DNA of 40,323 nucleotides, taken from the NCBI GenBank assembly GCA_947168335.1, contig CAMVLM010000016.1:1-40323 (forward strand), in the 5' to 3' direction. This DNA is from an uncultured Butyrivibrio sp. (lineage in GTDB: Bacteria > Bacillota > Clostridia > Lachnospirales > Lachnospiraceae). The notes under the pieces were generated by a model. That model was not told the DNA's origin and did not search any database. It saw nothing but the letters and a program-made list of their open reading frames with translations. Within the stretch, counting starts at the first letter, position 1, and each line of letters begins with the position of its first letter. This document shows positions 15,728-24,170 of this stretch, one piece after another. A program made the position numbers and the translations under genes.

Positions 15728-16206
15728 TAAGTATTGATATCTTATGTGTTGGCAAGATCAAGGAAAAGTATTGGAATGATGCCATTTCAGAGTATTCCAA
15801 GAGATTGTCAAAATACTGCAAGTTAAAGGTGACAGAAGTGCAGGATGAGAAAACTCCTGACAATGCTTCTGATGCTCTTGAACAGCAGATTAAAGACAAG
15901 GAAGGCGACAAGCTTTTAAAGTATATTGACCCAAAAGCTTATGTAGTTGCACTTGCTATTGATGGAAAGCGATATTCTTCCACGGGATTCGCTGACCTTT
16001 TTGAAGAGAAAACAGTATCAGGTACAAGCAAAATACAGTTTATTATCGGAGGTTCACTGGGACTGTCAGATAAAGTTCTTGGAAATGTTTCCGGAAAGAT
16101 CAGTTTTTCCGACATGACATTTCCACATCAGATGATGAGAGTAATTTTGCTTGAACAGATTTATCGTGCATATAGAATTATAAACGGAGAGCCATATCAT
16201 AAATGA
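15724..16206 (+). CDS. rlmH: 23S rRNA (pseudouridine1915-N3)-methyltransferase
   Basis: 160 aa, the usual RlmH length. SPOUT-type methyltransferase that acts on assembled 70S ribosomes at Psi1915 of helix 69. Motifs: ISIDILCVGKIKEKYW at the start, FIIGGSLGLSDKVL (SAM-binding knot region) and the invariant end EQIYRAYRIINGEPYHK. The start is TTG at 15724; GGAG at 15713-15716 gives correct spacing and no ATG fits the conserved N-terminus. It overlaps the gene before by 4 nt and phoH by 4 nt (ATGA). Confidence 0.96.
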   Translation: MISIDILCVGKIKEKYWNDAISEYSKRLSKYCKLKVTEVQDEKTPDNASDALEQQIKDKEGDKLLKYIDPKAYVVALAIDGKRYSSTGFADLFEEKTVSGTSKIQFIIGGSLGLSDKVLGNVSGKISFSDMTFPHQMMRVILLEQIYRAYRIINGEPYHK

Positions 16207-17231
16207 GCGGAATCACTGAAAGAACAATGCTGCTGGGCGTAGATGAAATGCAGAACATATTTGGGCAGCATGACAAATATATCAGAAAAATAGAGGACAA
16301 CCTCAGCGTTGAGATAATTGACAGAGGCGGAGAACTTCATATTATCGGAACAGCTGAGAATGTATCAAGAGCTTATGGTATAATAGGAGAGCTTGCCGGA
16401 TTATCAAAATCCAATGCTGATATTGAGGAACAAAGTGTAAATTATGCAATTCAGCTTTCAAATGATCCATCAGGTGATGAGATGGAAGCTAAGGGCAATG
16501 TACTCAGTCAGATAGACGCAGATGTTATCTGCCATACAATAAATGGAAAGCCCATTAAACCCAAGACTTTGGGCCAGAAAAAATATGTTGATGCGATCAG
16601 AAAGAACATGATCGTATTTGGACTTGGCCCTGCAGGTACGGGAAAAACATATCTCGGAATGGCCATGGCCATCACAGCATTTCAAAAGGGAGAGGTTGAA
16701 AGAATAATCCTTACAAGACCTGCAATCGAAGCAGGCGAGAAACTGGGATTTTTGCCCGGAGACCTTCAGAGTAAGGTTGATCCGTATCTTCGTCCTTTAT
16801 ATGATGCCCTGTATCAGATAATGGGTGCAGACAATTTTGTTAAGAACATGGAGAAGGGCCTAATTGAGGTAGCTCCTCTTGCCTATATGAGAGGAAGAAC
16901 ACTTGATAATGCTTATATAATACTGGATGAGGCGCAGAATACAACGCCGGCCCAGATGAAGATGTTCCTTACACGAATAGGCTTCGGCTCAAAAGTAATT
17001 GTAACCGGTGATGCTTCTCAGAAGGATCTGCCAGCTGATACCAGGTCCGGTCTTGATATTGCAAAAATGGTACTTGAGAAGATCGACGATATAGCTTTTT
17101 GCAATCTTACAAGCAGGGATGTTGTCAGACATCCACTTGTTCAGCAGATAGTAAAAGCCTATGAGGACTTTGAGAAAAAAGGCAAAAATGAAAGTAAAGT
17201 AAAATCAATTAAGAGGCGGGAAAGACATTAG
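16203..17231 (+). CDS. phoH: PhoH-family ATPase
   Basis: 342 aa. Cytosolic P-loop protein linked in the family to RNA metabolism; exact activity is not settled. An N-terminal region of about 110 residues resembling a KH/Jag-like RNA-binding fold (VEIIDRGGELHIIGTAE) precedes the PhoH core with Walker A GPAGTGKT (142-149), RPAIEAGEKLGFLPGDLQ-type segment, Walker B YIILDEAQNTT and TGDASQKDLP. Position between rlmH and the pgpH-like gene, next to ybeY, is the standard Firmicute context. Start ATG overlaps the rlmH stop. Confidence 0.95.
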   Translation: MSGITERTMLLGVDEMQNIFGQHDKYIRKIEDNLSVEIIDRGGELHIIGTAENVSRAYGIIGELAGLSKSNADIEEQSVNYAIQLSNDPSGDEMEAKGNVLSQIDADVICHTINGKPIKPKTLGQKKYVDAIRKNMIVFGLGPAGTGKTYLGMAMAITAFQKGEVERIILTRPAIEAGEKLGFLPGDLQSKVDPYLRPLYDALYQIMGADNFVKNMEKGLIEVAPLAYMRGRTLDNAYIILDEAQNTTPAQMKMFLTRIGFGSKVIVTGDASQKDLPADTRSGLDIAKMVLEKIDDIAFCNLTSRDVVRHPLVQQIVKAYEDFEKKGKNESKVKSIKRRERH

Positions 17232-17235
17232 TATT

Positions 17236-18468
17236 ATGGAGAATATAGAAAAGCAGCAGTCGGCTGATGGTAAAAAAACAGCCGGCAGACCGATAAGAAT
17301 TCTTATGGCATCAGTTTTCTTTGTAACAGGAATTCTTGTAAGTCTTGCATCTTATCTGTATGGATTTAAAACTGAAATAATAATACGAAACGGAGTTACG
17401 GGTTTTTTATGTGGCGGCATTATAATCTACATGCTTGCAGAAGCCAGCTCCAGAAAACGTTTATCATATGATAATGGTACAAAGCGTGACAGGTTTGTTG
17501 TTTCTTATTATGTGGGACTTATTATTTCACTTTGTCTACCCATGATAACAATAGAGGCATGGCCTTATATTTTTATATTTCTTCTGCTTGGACTTTTTTC
17601 AAACAGCGAAATAGGACTTTTTTCAGGAAGCACGCTCCTGATGTTTTCTGTTCTTTTGGAAAAGGATGGAAACTATGCTGAATTCTTTATATATTTTGTG
17701 GCAGGTGCCGTAATTCTTTCTCTTTTAAGAGATTTGACGGAAACAACAAGGATCGGTTTTCCGATATTTATATCAATTACCTGTTTGCTGGTTCTGATCG
17801 TAGGATATGATGTACTTTTTCAGAACAGGACACTCAGCCCTGCAATGTTTATAGTGCCTCTTGTAAATATTCTTGTAAGTATAATACTTATGCTTATTCT
17901 TCTGAATATTTTTGGAGTTTACGTAATCAGAAAGAGCAATGACAGATACATGGACATCAATGATACCGAGTATCCGCTGCTTGTTAAGCTTAAAGAAAAG
18001 GATAAGGATGCCTATTTTAAAGCAATCCATGTCGCTTATCTTGCAGAACGAATCGCACTCGATCTTGATCTTAATGCGAGAGCAGTAAAGACCATGTCAT
18101 ATTACAGCAAAATCGGTGTTATTGATGGTTCTTCCAAATGGGAAGATGTTAAACACTTTTATATTGAGAACAGTTTTCCTGAGGAAGCAATATCTTATCT
18201 CAAGGAGTATATTACTAATGACAGGTCAAAACCGCTTTCAAGAGAAGCAGCGGTTATATATATGAGTGATACTATCATTACTTCGATAATGTATCTGTTT
18301 CAGAAGGATAAAAAAACCAATATCAACTATGATGAACTCATAGACAAGGTATTTATCCATAAAATGGAGAATGGTGAACTTTATCATTATAATATTTCCC
18401 TTTATGAGCTTGATAGAATGAAGGCTCTTATGAAGAAGGAGAAGCTTTATTATGACTTTTTACGTTGA
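17236..18468 (+). CDS. Shortened PgpH-like 7TM protein with a degenerate HD domain
   Basis: 410 aa. It sits exactly where the c-di-AMP phosphodiesterase PgpH (7TMR-HD) gene sits, between phoH and ybeY. It has an N-terminal block of about seven transmembrane helices (residues 20-230) and a cytosolic domain (about 240-410) aligning with the PgpH HD domain: AYFKAIHVAYLAERIA, TMSYYSKIG, SREAAVIYMSDTIITSI. But the metal-binding residues are gone: the first His of YxxHSxxVxxLAE is Lys262, the HD pair of YYHDIG is S291-K292, and the later HH is not present. The extracellular HDED region of true PgpH (about 700 aa) is missing too. It is therefore probably a non-hydrolysing relative; c-di-AMP binding could remain. 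ATG 17236 has only a distant SD (GAGGCGGG). Confidence 0.75.
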   Translation: MENIEKQQSADGKKTAGRPIRILMASVFFVTGILVSLASYLYGFKTEIIIRNGVTGFLCGGIIIYMLAEASSRKRLSYDNGTKRDRFVVSYYVGLIISLCLPMITIEAWPYIFIFLLLGLFSNSEIGLFSGSTLLMFSVLLEKDGNYAEFFIYFVAGAVILSLLRDLTETTRIGFPIFISITCLLVLIVGYDVLFQNRTLSPAMFIVPLVNILVSIILMLILLNIFGVYVIRKSNDRYMDINDTEYPLLVKLKEKDKDAYFKAIHVAYLAERIALDLDLNARAVKTMSYYSKIGVIDGSSKWEDVKHFYIENSFPEEAISYLKEYITNDRSKPLSREAAVIYMSDTIITSIMYLFQKDKKTNINYDELIDKVFIHKMENGELYHYNISLYELDRMKALMKKEKLYYDFLR

Positions 18469-18955
18469 AAACGAGACTAATGCACAGTTTCCCTTTGAAA
18501 TAGAAGAGACAGCTGTAAAGGTTGCAAATGAGGTTCTCAGGACTGAAAACTGTCCTTATGATGTGGAAATTAATCTCATCATAACAGATGACGATGGAAT
18601 CCATCAGATGAACAATGAGTTCAGGGGAATAGATTCAGCTACTGATGTATTGTCATTCCCCAATATCAGTTATGATGAGCCGGGAGACTTTTCTGTATGC
18701 GAAGGGGAGCAGAAAATAGACATTACAGATCCTGAATCCGGAAGAATTATTTTCGGAGATATAGTTATAAACGAAAACAGAGTAAGAGAGCAGGCTGATG
18801 AATACGGACACAGCCAGGAGAGGGAATTTGCTTTTCTTGTAGCTCATTCAATGCTTCATCTTTGCGGATATGACCACATGGAAGAGGATGAGGCGAAAAT
18901 AATGGAGGAGAAACAGGAGACAGTTTTAAATAATCTTGGAATCACAAGAGACTGA
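18452..18955 (+). CDS. ybeY: Endoribonuclease YbeY / rRNA maturation factor
   Basis: 167 aa. Zinc-dependent RNase involved in 16S rRNA 3'-end maturation and ribosome quality control. The zinc motif HSMLHLCGYDH has H132, H136 and H142 in the H3xH5xH pattern; upstream RGIDSATDVLSFP and GDIVIN are also family marks. Start ATG overlaps the 3' end of the preceding gene by 17 nt, with AAGGAG about 10 nt upstream, so it is translated from within that gene. Often the next genes are dgkA/cdd/era; here a flippase follows. Confidence 0.96.
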   Translation: MTFYVENETNAQFPFEIEETAVKVANEVLRTENCPYDVEINLIITDDDGIHQMNNEFRGIDSATDVLSFPNISYDEPGDFSVCEGEQKIDITDPESGRIIFGDIVINENRVREQADEYGHSQEREFAFLVAHSMLHLCGYDHMEEDEAKIMEEKQETVLNNLGITRD

Positions 18956-18976
18956 GAGAAAAGTTTGGGTGGAGTC

Positions 18977-20587
18977 ATGGAAAAAAGTAAAAAGATAAGA
19001 CCGGACCTTATACTTTCGTCCGGATTGATTTCTGTTGCAGCGATGATGATTTTATGCATCATCTTTTATATGATCACAGGTGCTGAAGGGGTTGGTTATT
19101 TGTCAGCTCCTGTTGCGTTGTTTTTATTTGGATATGGAGTACTCATATTTTCATTTGAGATCATTACAAGAGAGATGATCAAGATCCATCTTCACAGAGG
19201 ACAGATGAATGAGGGCCATAAAAAGATAAAGCATCTAATGGTTGCAGGGGCGATACTGGGTGTCCTGCTTTCACTTATCTGTGTGGCTTTTTCAAGTGTG
19301 TTTGCAAATCTGATATTTCATTCTTCAAGAAGTTTTTATGTTTTGATTGCAATTGTACCTGTATTTCTGTTCATGAGCATACAGGGCGTCTTAAGAGGAT
19401 ATCTTAGCGGCGCAGGATTTATGTCATCTTCACTGTTTTCAAATGTGATCCTTGTGGCGGTTACCTATGTTTTGTTTATTATCTTTTCAGGTGCTGCCTA
19501 CAGTCATGGATTAAAAGTAAATGCACTGATGCATGTGGATGATATTGCATCTGCTTATGGGGCAATAGGCGCAGCGCTTGGAATGACTGTAAGTACACTT
19601 TTGAGTTTTCTGTTTATTGTGATAATGGTTCTTGTAAAGAGAAGACAGCTTAAGGAACTTGCTGAGAACTCTGCTGCAAAGAAAAACACATCAGATCATG
19701 GATTTATGTATGATCTTATTCCGCTCTGGCTTATTTTTGGACAGGGAGGACTTCTCCTTTTTATTGATGAATGTGTTTATATGGGTGTTGCCAATAAGCT
19801 TCATTCTGCGGAAAACAATATTGAAAACTGGGGAATCTATATAGGTCAGTGTTTTGCACTTACTGCTGCGATCATTTTCCTGACTGTAATTCCCTTTGTA
19901 AAGTCCTGGTTTGGTGTAAAGATCAGTATAGTAAAAAGAGAGTATAAAAATGCAAGGATAAAGATACAGAATCTTATGCATTTTGAGGCGATGCTGATCT
20001 TTCCAATCGTAATATGGCTGATGGTGCTCGCTGGCACATTTACAGCACTTATTTATGGCAAAACAAATGTAGCTGCCGTGAACATGATAGTGCTTACACT
20101 GCCCATTGCACTTCCGGGAGCATTTCTGCTTTTTCAGACATTTTTGCTGGTGCAGCTTAAGAATAATCTTCTTATTACGGTGAATGCAGTTGTTGGCATT
20201 GTAGTACATCTTGTCACACTGATAATCATGGCTGCAGTTCTTAACCTTGGAATACATGCATCAATTGCTGCATTTTTTGGAATGATACTTCTGCAGGCTA
20301 TACTTGGATTTTTCGAGATCAAAGTTATGCTTGATTATAAGCAGGAGCTGGTGAGAAATATTTTGAAGCCTCTTTTGGCTGCCGGTATTTCCGGACTTTT
20401 GGCACTGGGAATCGACAGACTTTTGGTTAATCTTATAGGGGAAGTTCTGACACTTATAATTGCGCTGATTCTTTCTTTTATAGTTTATATGGTGATGCTC
20501 ATTGTTTTAAGAAGTGTCAACAGATACGAACTTGAGAAGATGCCCTTTGGCGACTACTTTGCTTTATTGGCAGACAGAATTCAGTAA
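18977..20587 (+). CDS. MOP-superfamily flippase (MurJ/SpoVB/polysaccharide-export type)
   Basis: 536 aa from ATG 18977. Hydrophobic throughout with about 14 transmembrane helices, separated into two halves by a charged loop (KRRQLKELAENSAAKKN, near residues 220-240). The GVLRGYLSG segment and paired-half layout fit polysaccharide flippases of the MATE/MOP superfamily that turn over lipid-linked precursors. Lipid II (MurJ-like), sporulation (SpoVB-like) or capsule substrates cannot be told apart. TTG 18965 in the same frame has a reasonably placed GAGAG and is an alternative start. Gap to ybeY is 9-21 bp. Confidence 0.8.
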   Translation: MEKSKKIRPDLILSSGLISVAAMMILCIIFYMITGAEGVGYLSAPVALFLFGYGVLIFSFEIITREMIKIHLHRGQMNEGHKKIKHLMVAGAILGVLLSLICVAFSSVFANLIFHSSRSFYVLIAIVPVFLFMSIQGVLRGYLSGAGFMSSSLFSNVILVAVTYVLFIIFSGAAYSHGLKVNALMHVDDIASAYGAIGAALGMTVSTLLSFLFIVIMVLVKRRQLKELAENSAAKKNTSDHGFMYDLIPLWLIFGQGGLLLFIDECVYMGVANKLHSAENNIENWGIYIGQCFALTAAIIFLTVIPFVKSWFGVKISIVKREYKNARIKIQNLMHFEAMLIFPIVIWLMVLAGTFTALIYGKTNVAAVNMIVLTLPIALPGAFLLFQTFLLVQLKNNLLITVNAVVGIVVHLVTLIIMAAVLNLGIHASIAAFFGMILLQAILGFFEIKVMLDYKQELVRNILKPLLAAGISGLLALGIDRLLVNLIGEVLTLIIALILSFIVYMVMLIVLRSVNRYELEKMPFGDYFALLADRIQ

Positions 20588-20607
20588 AAAACAAAGGAGT
20601 TTAATCC

Positions 20608-21843
20608 ATGGCAAGAAAGGTTGTAATAGCAGGAGGCGGAGCCGCCGGACTATGTGCTGCAATAAGTGCGGCCAGAGAAGGCGCTGTGGTTACCGTAATT
20701 GAAAAAACCGACAGCTGTGGTAAGAAGCTGTCCATGACCGGTAACGGCAGATGCAATCTGACAAACCTCGACATGAAGAGCGAAGATTTTAATGATTCTG
20801 CAAGAGGCAGAATGAAGAAGTTTCTTCAAAAATTCGGAACGGATAGAACAATGGAATTCTTTGATTCCCTTGGTCTTATTATGATAAATGAATCAGGATA
20901 TATTTATCCAATAACGGGACAGGCGGCCTCTGTTGTTAATGCGCTTTATAAAGAGTGCGAGAGGTTGTCGGTCTCTTTTTGCTACAATGAACAGGTAAAA
21001 AGAATAATACCGGATAACGACGGTGATGGAATATCATTTACGGTCAAAACAACAGGCTCTGAATACAAAGCAGACAGAGTGATACTGGCAACAGGCGGAC
21101 TTGCAGGCCCCAAGAGCTGTGGCTCCACAGGCGACGGGTATTATATTTGTGAGACGCTGGGGATGGCTAAAAAGGAAACATTTCCGGCACTTACATCACT
21201 GATATGCGAAGATGAAACACTGCCTTCGGATAAAGGAGTAAGGATGACGGCAACGGTTTCATTTATGATAGGTGACGGAGTTTTCACTTCAGAATATGGT
21301 GAGATTCAGATCACCAAAAACGGCATTTCCGGAATCCCGGTAATGCAGGCATCAGGACTTATAGCACAGCATCTTTCTGAAAAAAGACCTGTAAGTGCCT
21401 CCATTAACTTTTTCCCGGATTACAGTGAAGAAGAGTTTCAAAAACTTGTTTCACATCTTCTTGCACTTCCTGGGGAGAGAAAACTTGGTGATCTTTTAAA
21501 CGGGATATGCAATTCGGAGATAAACCACATGATACTTACCAGAATGAAGTTGAGTCCCGGTATGAAGACAAAAAATGTGGGTGAATCAATGCTGAGGTGT
21601 GTACTTAATCAGTACAGGGACCTTAGAATAGAAATCAAGGGAGTTTCTGACTACAAGAAAGCCCAGGTAACAAGAGGTGGAATAAGCCTTGGAGACATTG
21701 ATGATAATTGCCAGTCCATAAAGGTTCCCGGACTTTTCCTTGCGGGGGAACTTCTTGATGTTGATGGAAGATGCGGCGGATATAACCTTCAGTGGGCATG
21801 GTGCAGTGGCTTTTTGGCAGGAGAGGCGGCAAGCTGTTTATGA
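20608..21843 (+). CDS. BaiN/HI0933-family NAD(P)/FAD-dependent oxidoreductase
   Basis: 411 aa, usual length for TIGR00275. N-terminal FAD site VVIAGGGAAGLCAAISAARE, then the very characteristic KKLSMTGNGRCNLTN, ATGGLAGPKSCGSTGDGY, LTSLICEDE and the closing AGELLDVDGRCGGYNLQWAW. Annotated variously as aminoacetone oxidase-like or BaiN-like flavoprotein; the natural substrate here is unknown and BaiN activity on bile-acid intermediates should not be assumed. SD AAAGGAG is well placed. The last codons overlap the start of the next flavoprotein gene (ATGA). Confidence 0.92.
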   Translation: MARKVVIAGGGAAGLCAAISAAREGAVVTVIEKTDSCGKKLSMTGNGRCNLTNLDMKSEDFNDSARGRMKKFLQKFGTDRTMEFFDSLGLIMINESGYIYPITGQAASVVNALYKECERLSVSFCYNEQVKRIIPDNDGDGISFTVKTTGSEYKADRVILATGGLAGPKSCGSTGDGYYICETLGMAKKETFPALTSLICEDETLPSDKGVRMTATVSFMIGDGVFTSEYGEIQITKNGISGIPVMQASGLIAQHLSEKRPVSASINFFPDYSEEEFQKLVSHLLALPGERKLGDLLNGICNSEINHMILTRMKLSPGMKTKNVGESMLRCVLNQYRDLRIEIKGVSDYKKAQVTRGGISLGDIDDNCQSIKVPGLFLAGELLDVDGRCGGYNLQWAWCSGFLAGEAASCL

Positions 21844-24149
21844 TAAGAATAAGTTCAATAAAATTTGCAAATAGCGGAATGGAAAAACTGCCTGAAGATG
21901 ATAAGGAGAGGCTTCAGCTTCTAAAGAGGAACCTTATCAGAAAATCAGCAAAGCTTTTGAAGATAAATGAATCAGATATTGATGAAATCTTTATCAGAAA
22001 GCATTCCATTGATGCCCGTAAAAAGCCGGAAATCTATGACCTTTATTCTGTAGATGTGGTACTTGCCGGCAAATCTCCTAATGAAGAGAAAATAATAAAA
22101 AAGTCCGGCTGTAAGAATGCACAGGTAGTAAAAAACAAAAAGTATATTTTCCCTGCTAACAGAAAAGAGGATGAAGACAAAAAGAGAAATGGCGATTCCA
22201 AAGAATTCAGACCTGTAATAATCGGAGCAGGTCCTGCAGGACTATTTTGTGCCTATCAGCTGGCAAAAGAAGGTTATTGTCCCATTGTCCTTGAGAGGGG
22301 AATGGATGTAGATAAAAGACTCAGGGCAGTTGAAGAATTTTGGGCAGGCGGAGAGCTTAATCCCAAGGGAAATGTACAGTTTGGTGAAGGCGGCGCAGGA
22401 ACTTTTTCTGATGGAAAACTTAATACAATGGTCAAGGACAAGGATGGCAAGGGCTACCACTGCCTCGAGATTTTTACCGGGAACGGCGCTCCTGAAAACA
22501 TTCTGTTTGAGGCAAAACCTCATATTGGAACAGATATCCTGAGGACTGTCGTCAAAAACATGAGAAATACCATTATAAGTCTCGGGGGTGAATTTTACTT
22601 TGAGACAAAAGTATCAGAGATAATTCTGAAAAATACCGGTGACGGTAAGAAAATTGCAGGTGTTAAATGCGAGGATGGAAGAGAGTTTTTGTCAGATGTC
22701 GTGGTTCTTGCCATTGGACACAGCGCAAGGGATACTTTCAAAATGCTTTATGATACCGGGATTAATATGGAACCCAAGCCTTTTGCTGTGGGACTTCGAG
22801 TTGAGCATCCGCAGAAGCTTATCAATCATTCCCAGTACGGAATTGAAAATCCCACAAGTCTTCCGCCGTCTCCGTATAAGGTGACAGCGAGAAGCAGCAG
22901 CGGACACGGAGTTTATTCATTCTGCATGTGTCCCGGAGGATATGTCGTAAACGCATCTTCCGAGGAGAAAAGACTTGTAGTTAACGGAATGAGCTACTCC
23001 AAAAGAGATGGCAAAAACGCAAACAGCGCAATAGTCGTAACTGTTGATACACAGGATTTTGGCGGAACTGACGTACTTTCCGGCGTGGAGTTCCAAAGAC
23101 GCCTTGAAGAAGCTGCCTATGAAATAGGCGGAGGGAAAATACCGGTAGAATATTTTGATGATTATAAAAAAGGTATAGAGCTTCTTAAAAGCGGAGAGAG
23201 TGACGAGAGCGTTCTTGCCTCAATAAATGCTCATGAGGATGCAGGCAGAAATACGCCCAGTATCAAGGGAGAATACACCTATGCCCCTGTTCACAGACTT
23301 TTACCTGAGAGTCTCGGTGAATCAATAGCAGAGGGCATGGAACAGTTTGGAAGAATGATAAAGGGCTTTGACAGTGATGAAGCGTTATTTTCAGGTGTTG
23401 AAGCAAGAACTTCATCTCCTGTAAGAATAAACAGAGGAGATACCCTTGAAGCGCTGGATGTGGAAGGCTTATATCCCTGTGGTGAAGGCGCAGGCTATGC
23501 AGGCGGAATAACTTCTGCAGCTATGGATGGAATGAAGGTTGCAGAGCAGATAGCAATTCATTACTATCCCGGCAAAAACCTAAAGAGAAAGGCTATGCTG
23601 AATGAAAGAAAGGCAGTTTGCGCAGATGACAGGATAGCGATGAACGAAGCCCTGACTAAAAAGCTTCTCTCAAACAGTGAGTATAAGGCTGCTGAAGATA
23701 TACTTGTTTATTGCAGTACTGAGGATGAAGCAGGTACTCTTGATTTTATAGAAAAAGCATTATCTGACGGTAAAAACGTTTACTGCCCTAAAATTACCGA
23801 TAAAAAGCACAGCTGTATGGAATTTGTGAAGATATCATCTCCGGCGGATCTTTGTGAAGTGACGTTCGGAATCAGGGAGCCTTCAATAAACAAAGATTCC
23901 GAAATCTATGAATTTAATGGGAAAAAGACACTGATGATACTTCCGGGGCTTGTTTTTGACAAGAACGGTAACAGGATAGGCTACGGCGGCGGATATTACG
24001 ACAGATATCAAAAACGCTTTTTTAATGAAATTCAAAATGGTATGATTAAGAACATAGCTTTGGCATATCATTTTCAGTTAGTCGATGAAAACCTGTCGAT
24101 CTATATGAATGAATTTGATTTTGCTGTTACTGAAATAATTACTGATTGA
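21840..24149 (+). CDS. Fusion: COG2509-type FAD dehydrogenase plus 5-formyl-THF cyclo-ligase
   Basis: 769 aa from ATG 21840, which overlaps the previous stop; longer in-frame starts would read through the end of the upstream gene. Residues 1-100 are a small N-terminal domain seen in this family, then a flavoprotein: IIGAGPAGLFCAYQLA (about 127), VQFGEGGAGTFSDGKL, LAIGHSARDTF, GLRVEHPQ, CPGGYVVNASSE, GVEARTSSPVRINR, YPCGEGAGYAGGITSAAMDG (about 545-565). From about residue 582 to the end (188 residues) it is a complete 5-FCL (MTHFS): KRKAMLNERKAV, ILVYCSTEDEAGT, VYCPKI and MILPGLVFDKNG...GYGGGYYDRY (about 713-722). The 5-FCL converts 5-formyl-THF to methenyl-THF using ATP. The two are usually separate genes. 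Confidence 0.88.
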   Translation: MIRISSIKFANSGMEKLPEDDKERLQLLKRNLIRKSAKLLKINESDIDEIFIRKHSIDARKKPEIYDLYSVDVVLAGKSPNEEKIIKKSGCKNAQVVKNKKYIFPANRKEDEDKKRNGDSKEFRPVIIGAGPAGLFCAYQLAKEGYCPIVLERGMDVDKRLRAVEEFWAGGELNPKGNVQFGEGGAGTFSDGKLNTMVKDKDGKGYHCLEIFTGNGAPENILFEAKPHIGTDILRTVVKNMRNTIISLGGEFYFETKVSEIILKNTGDGKKIAGVKCEDGREFLSDVVVLAIGHSARDTFKMLYDTGINMEPKPFAVGLRVEHPQKLINHSQYGIENPTSLPPSPYKVTARSSSGHGVYSFCMCPGGYVVNASSEEKRLVVNGMSYSKRDGKNANSAIVVTVDTQDFGGTDVLSGVEFQRRLEEAAYEIGGGKIPVEYFDDYKKGIELLKSGESDESVLASINAHEDAGRNTPSIKGEYTYAPVHRLLPESLGESIAEGMEQFGRMIKGFDSDEALFSGVEARTSSPVRINRGDTLEALDVEGLYPCGEGAGYAGGITSAAMDGMKVAEQIAIHYYPGKNLKRKAMLNERKAVCADDRIAMNEALTKKLLSNSEYKAAEDILVYCSTEDEAGTLDFIEKALSDGKNVYCPKITDKKHSCMEFVKISSPADLCEVTFGIREPSINKDSEIYEFNGKKTLMILPGLVFDKNGNRIGYGGGYYDRYQKRFFNEIQNGMIKNIALAYHFQLVDENLSIYMNEFDFAVTEIITD

Positions 24150-24170
24150 TGAAGGACAGGGAGGATTGCC

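Noticed and set aside
20608-21843. Bile-acid 7-dehydroxylation gene baiN
   Set aside because: The family is broad and mostly of unknown function; no other bai gene is present and the context is a housekeeping operon.
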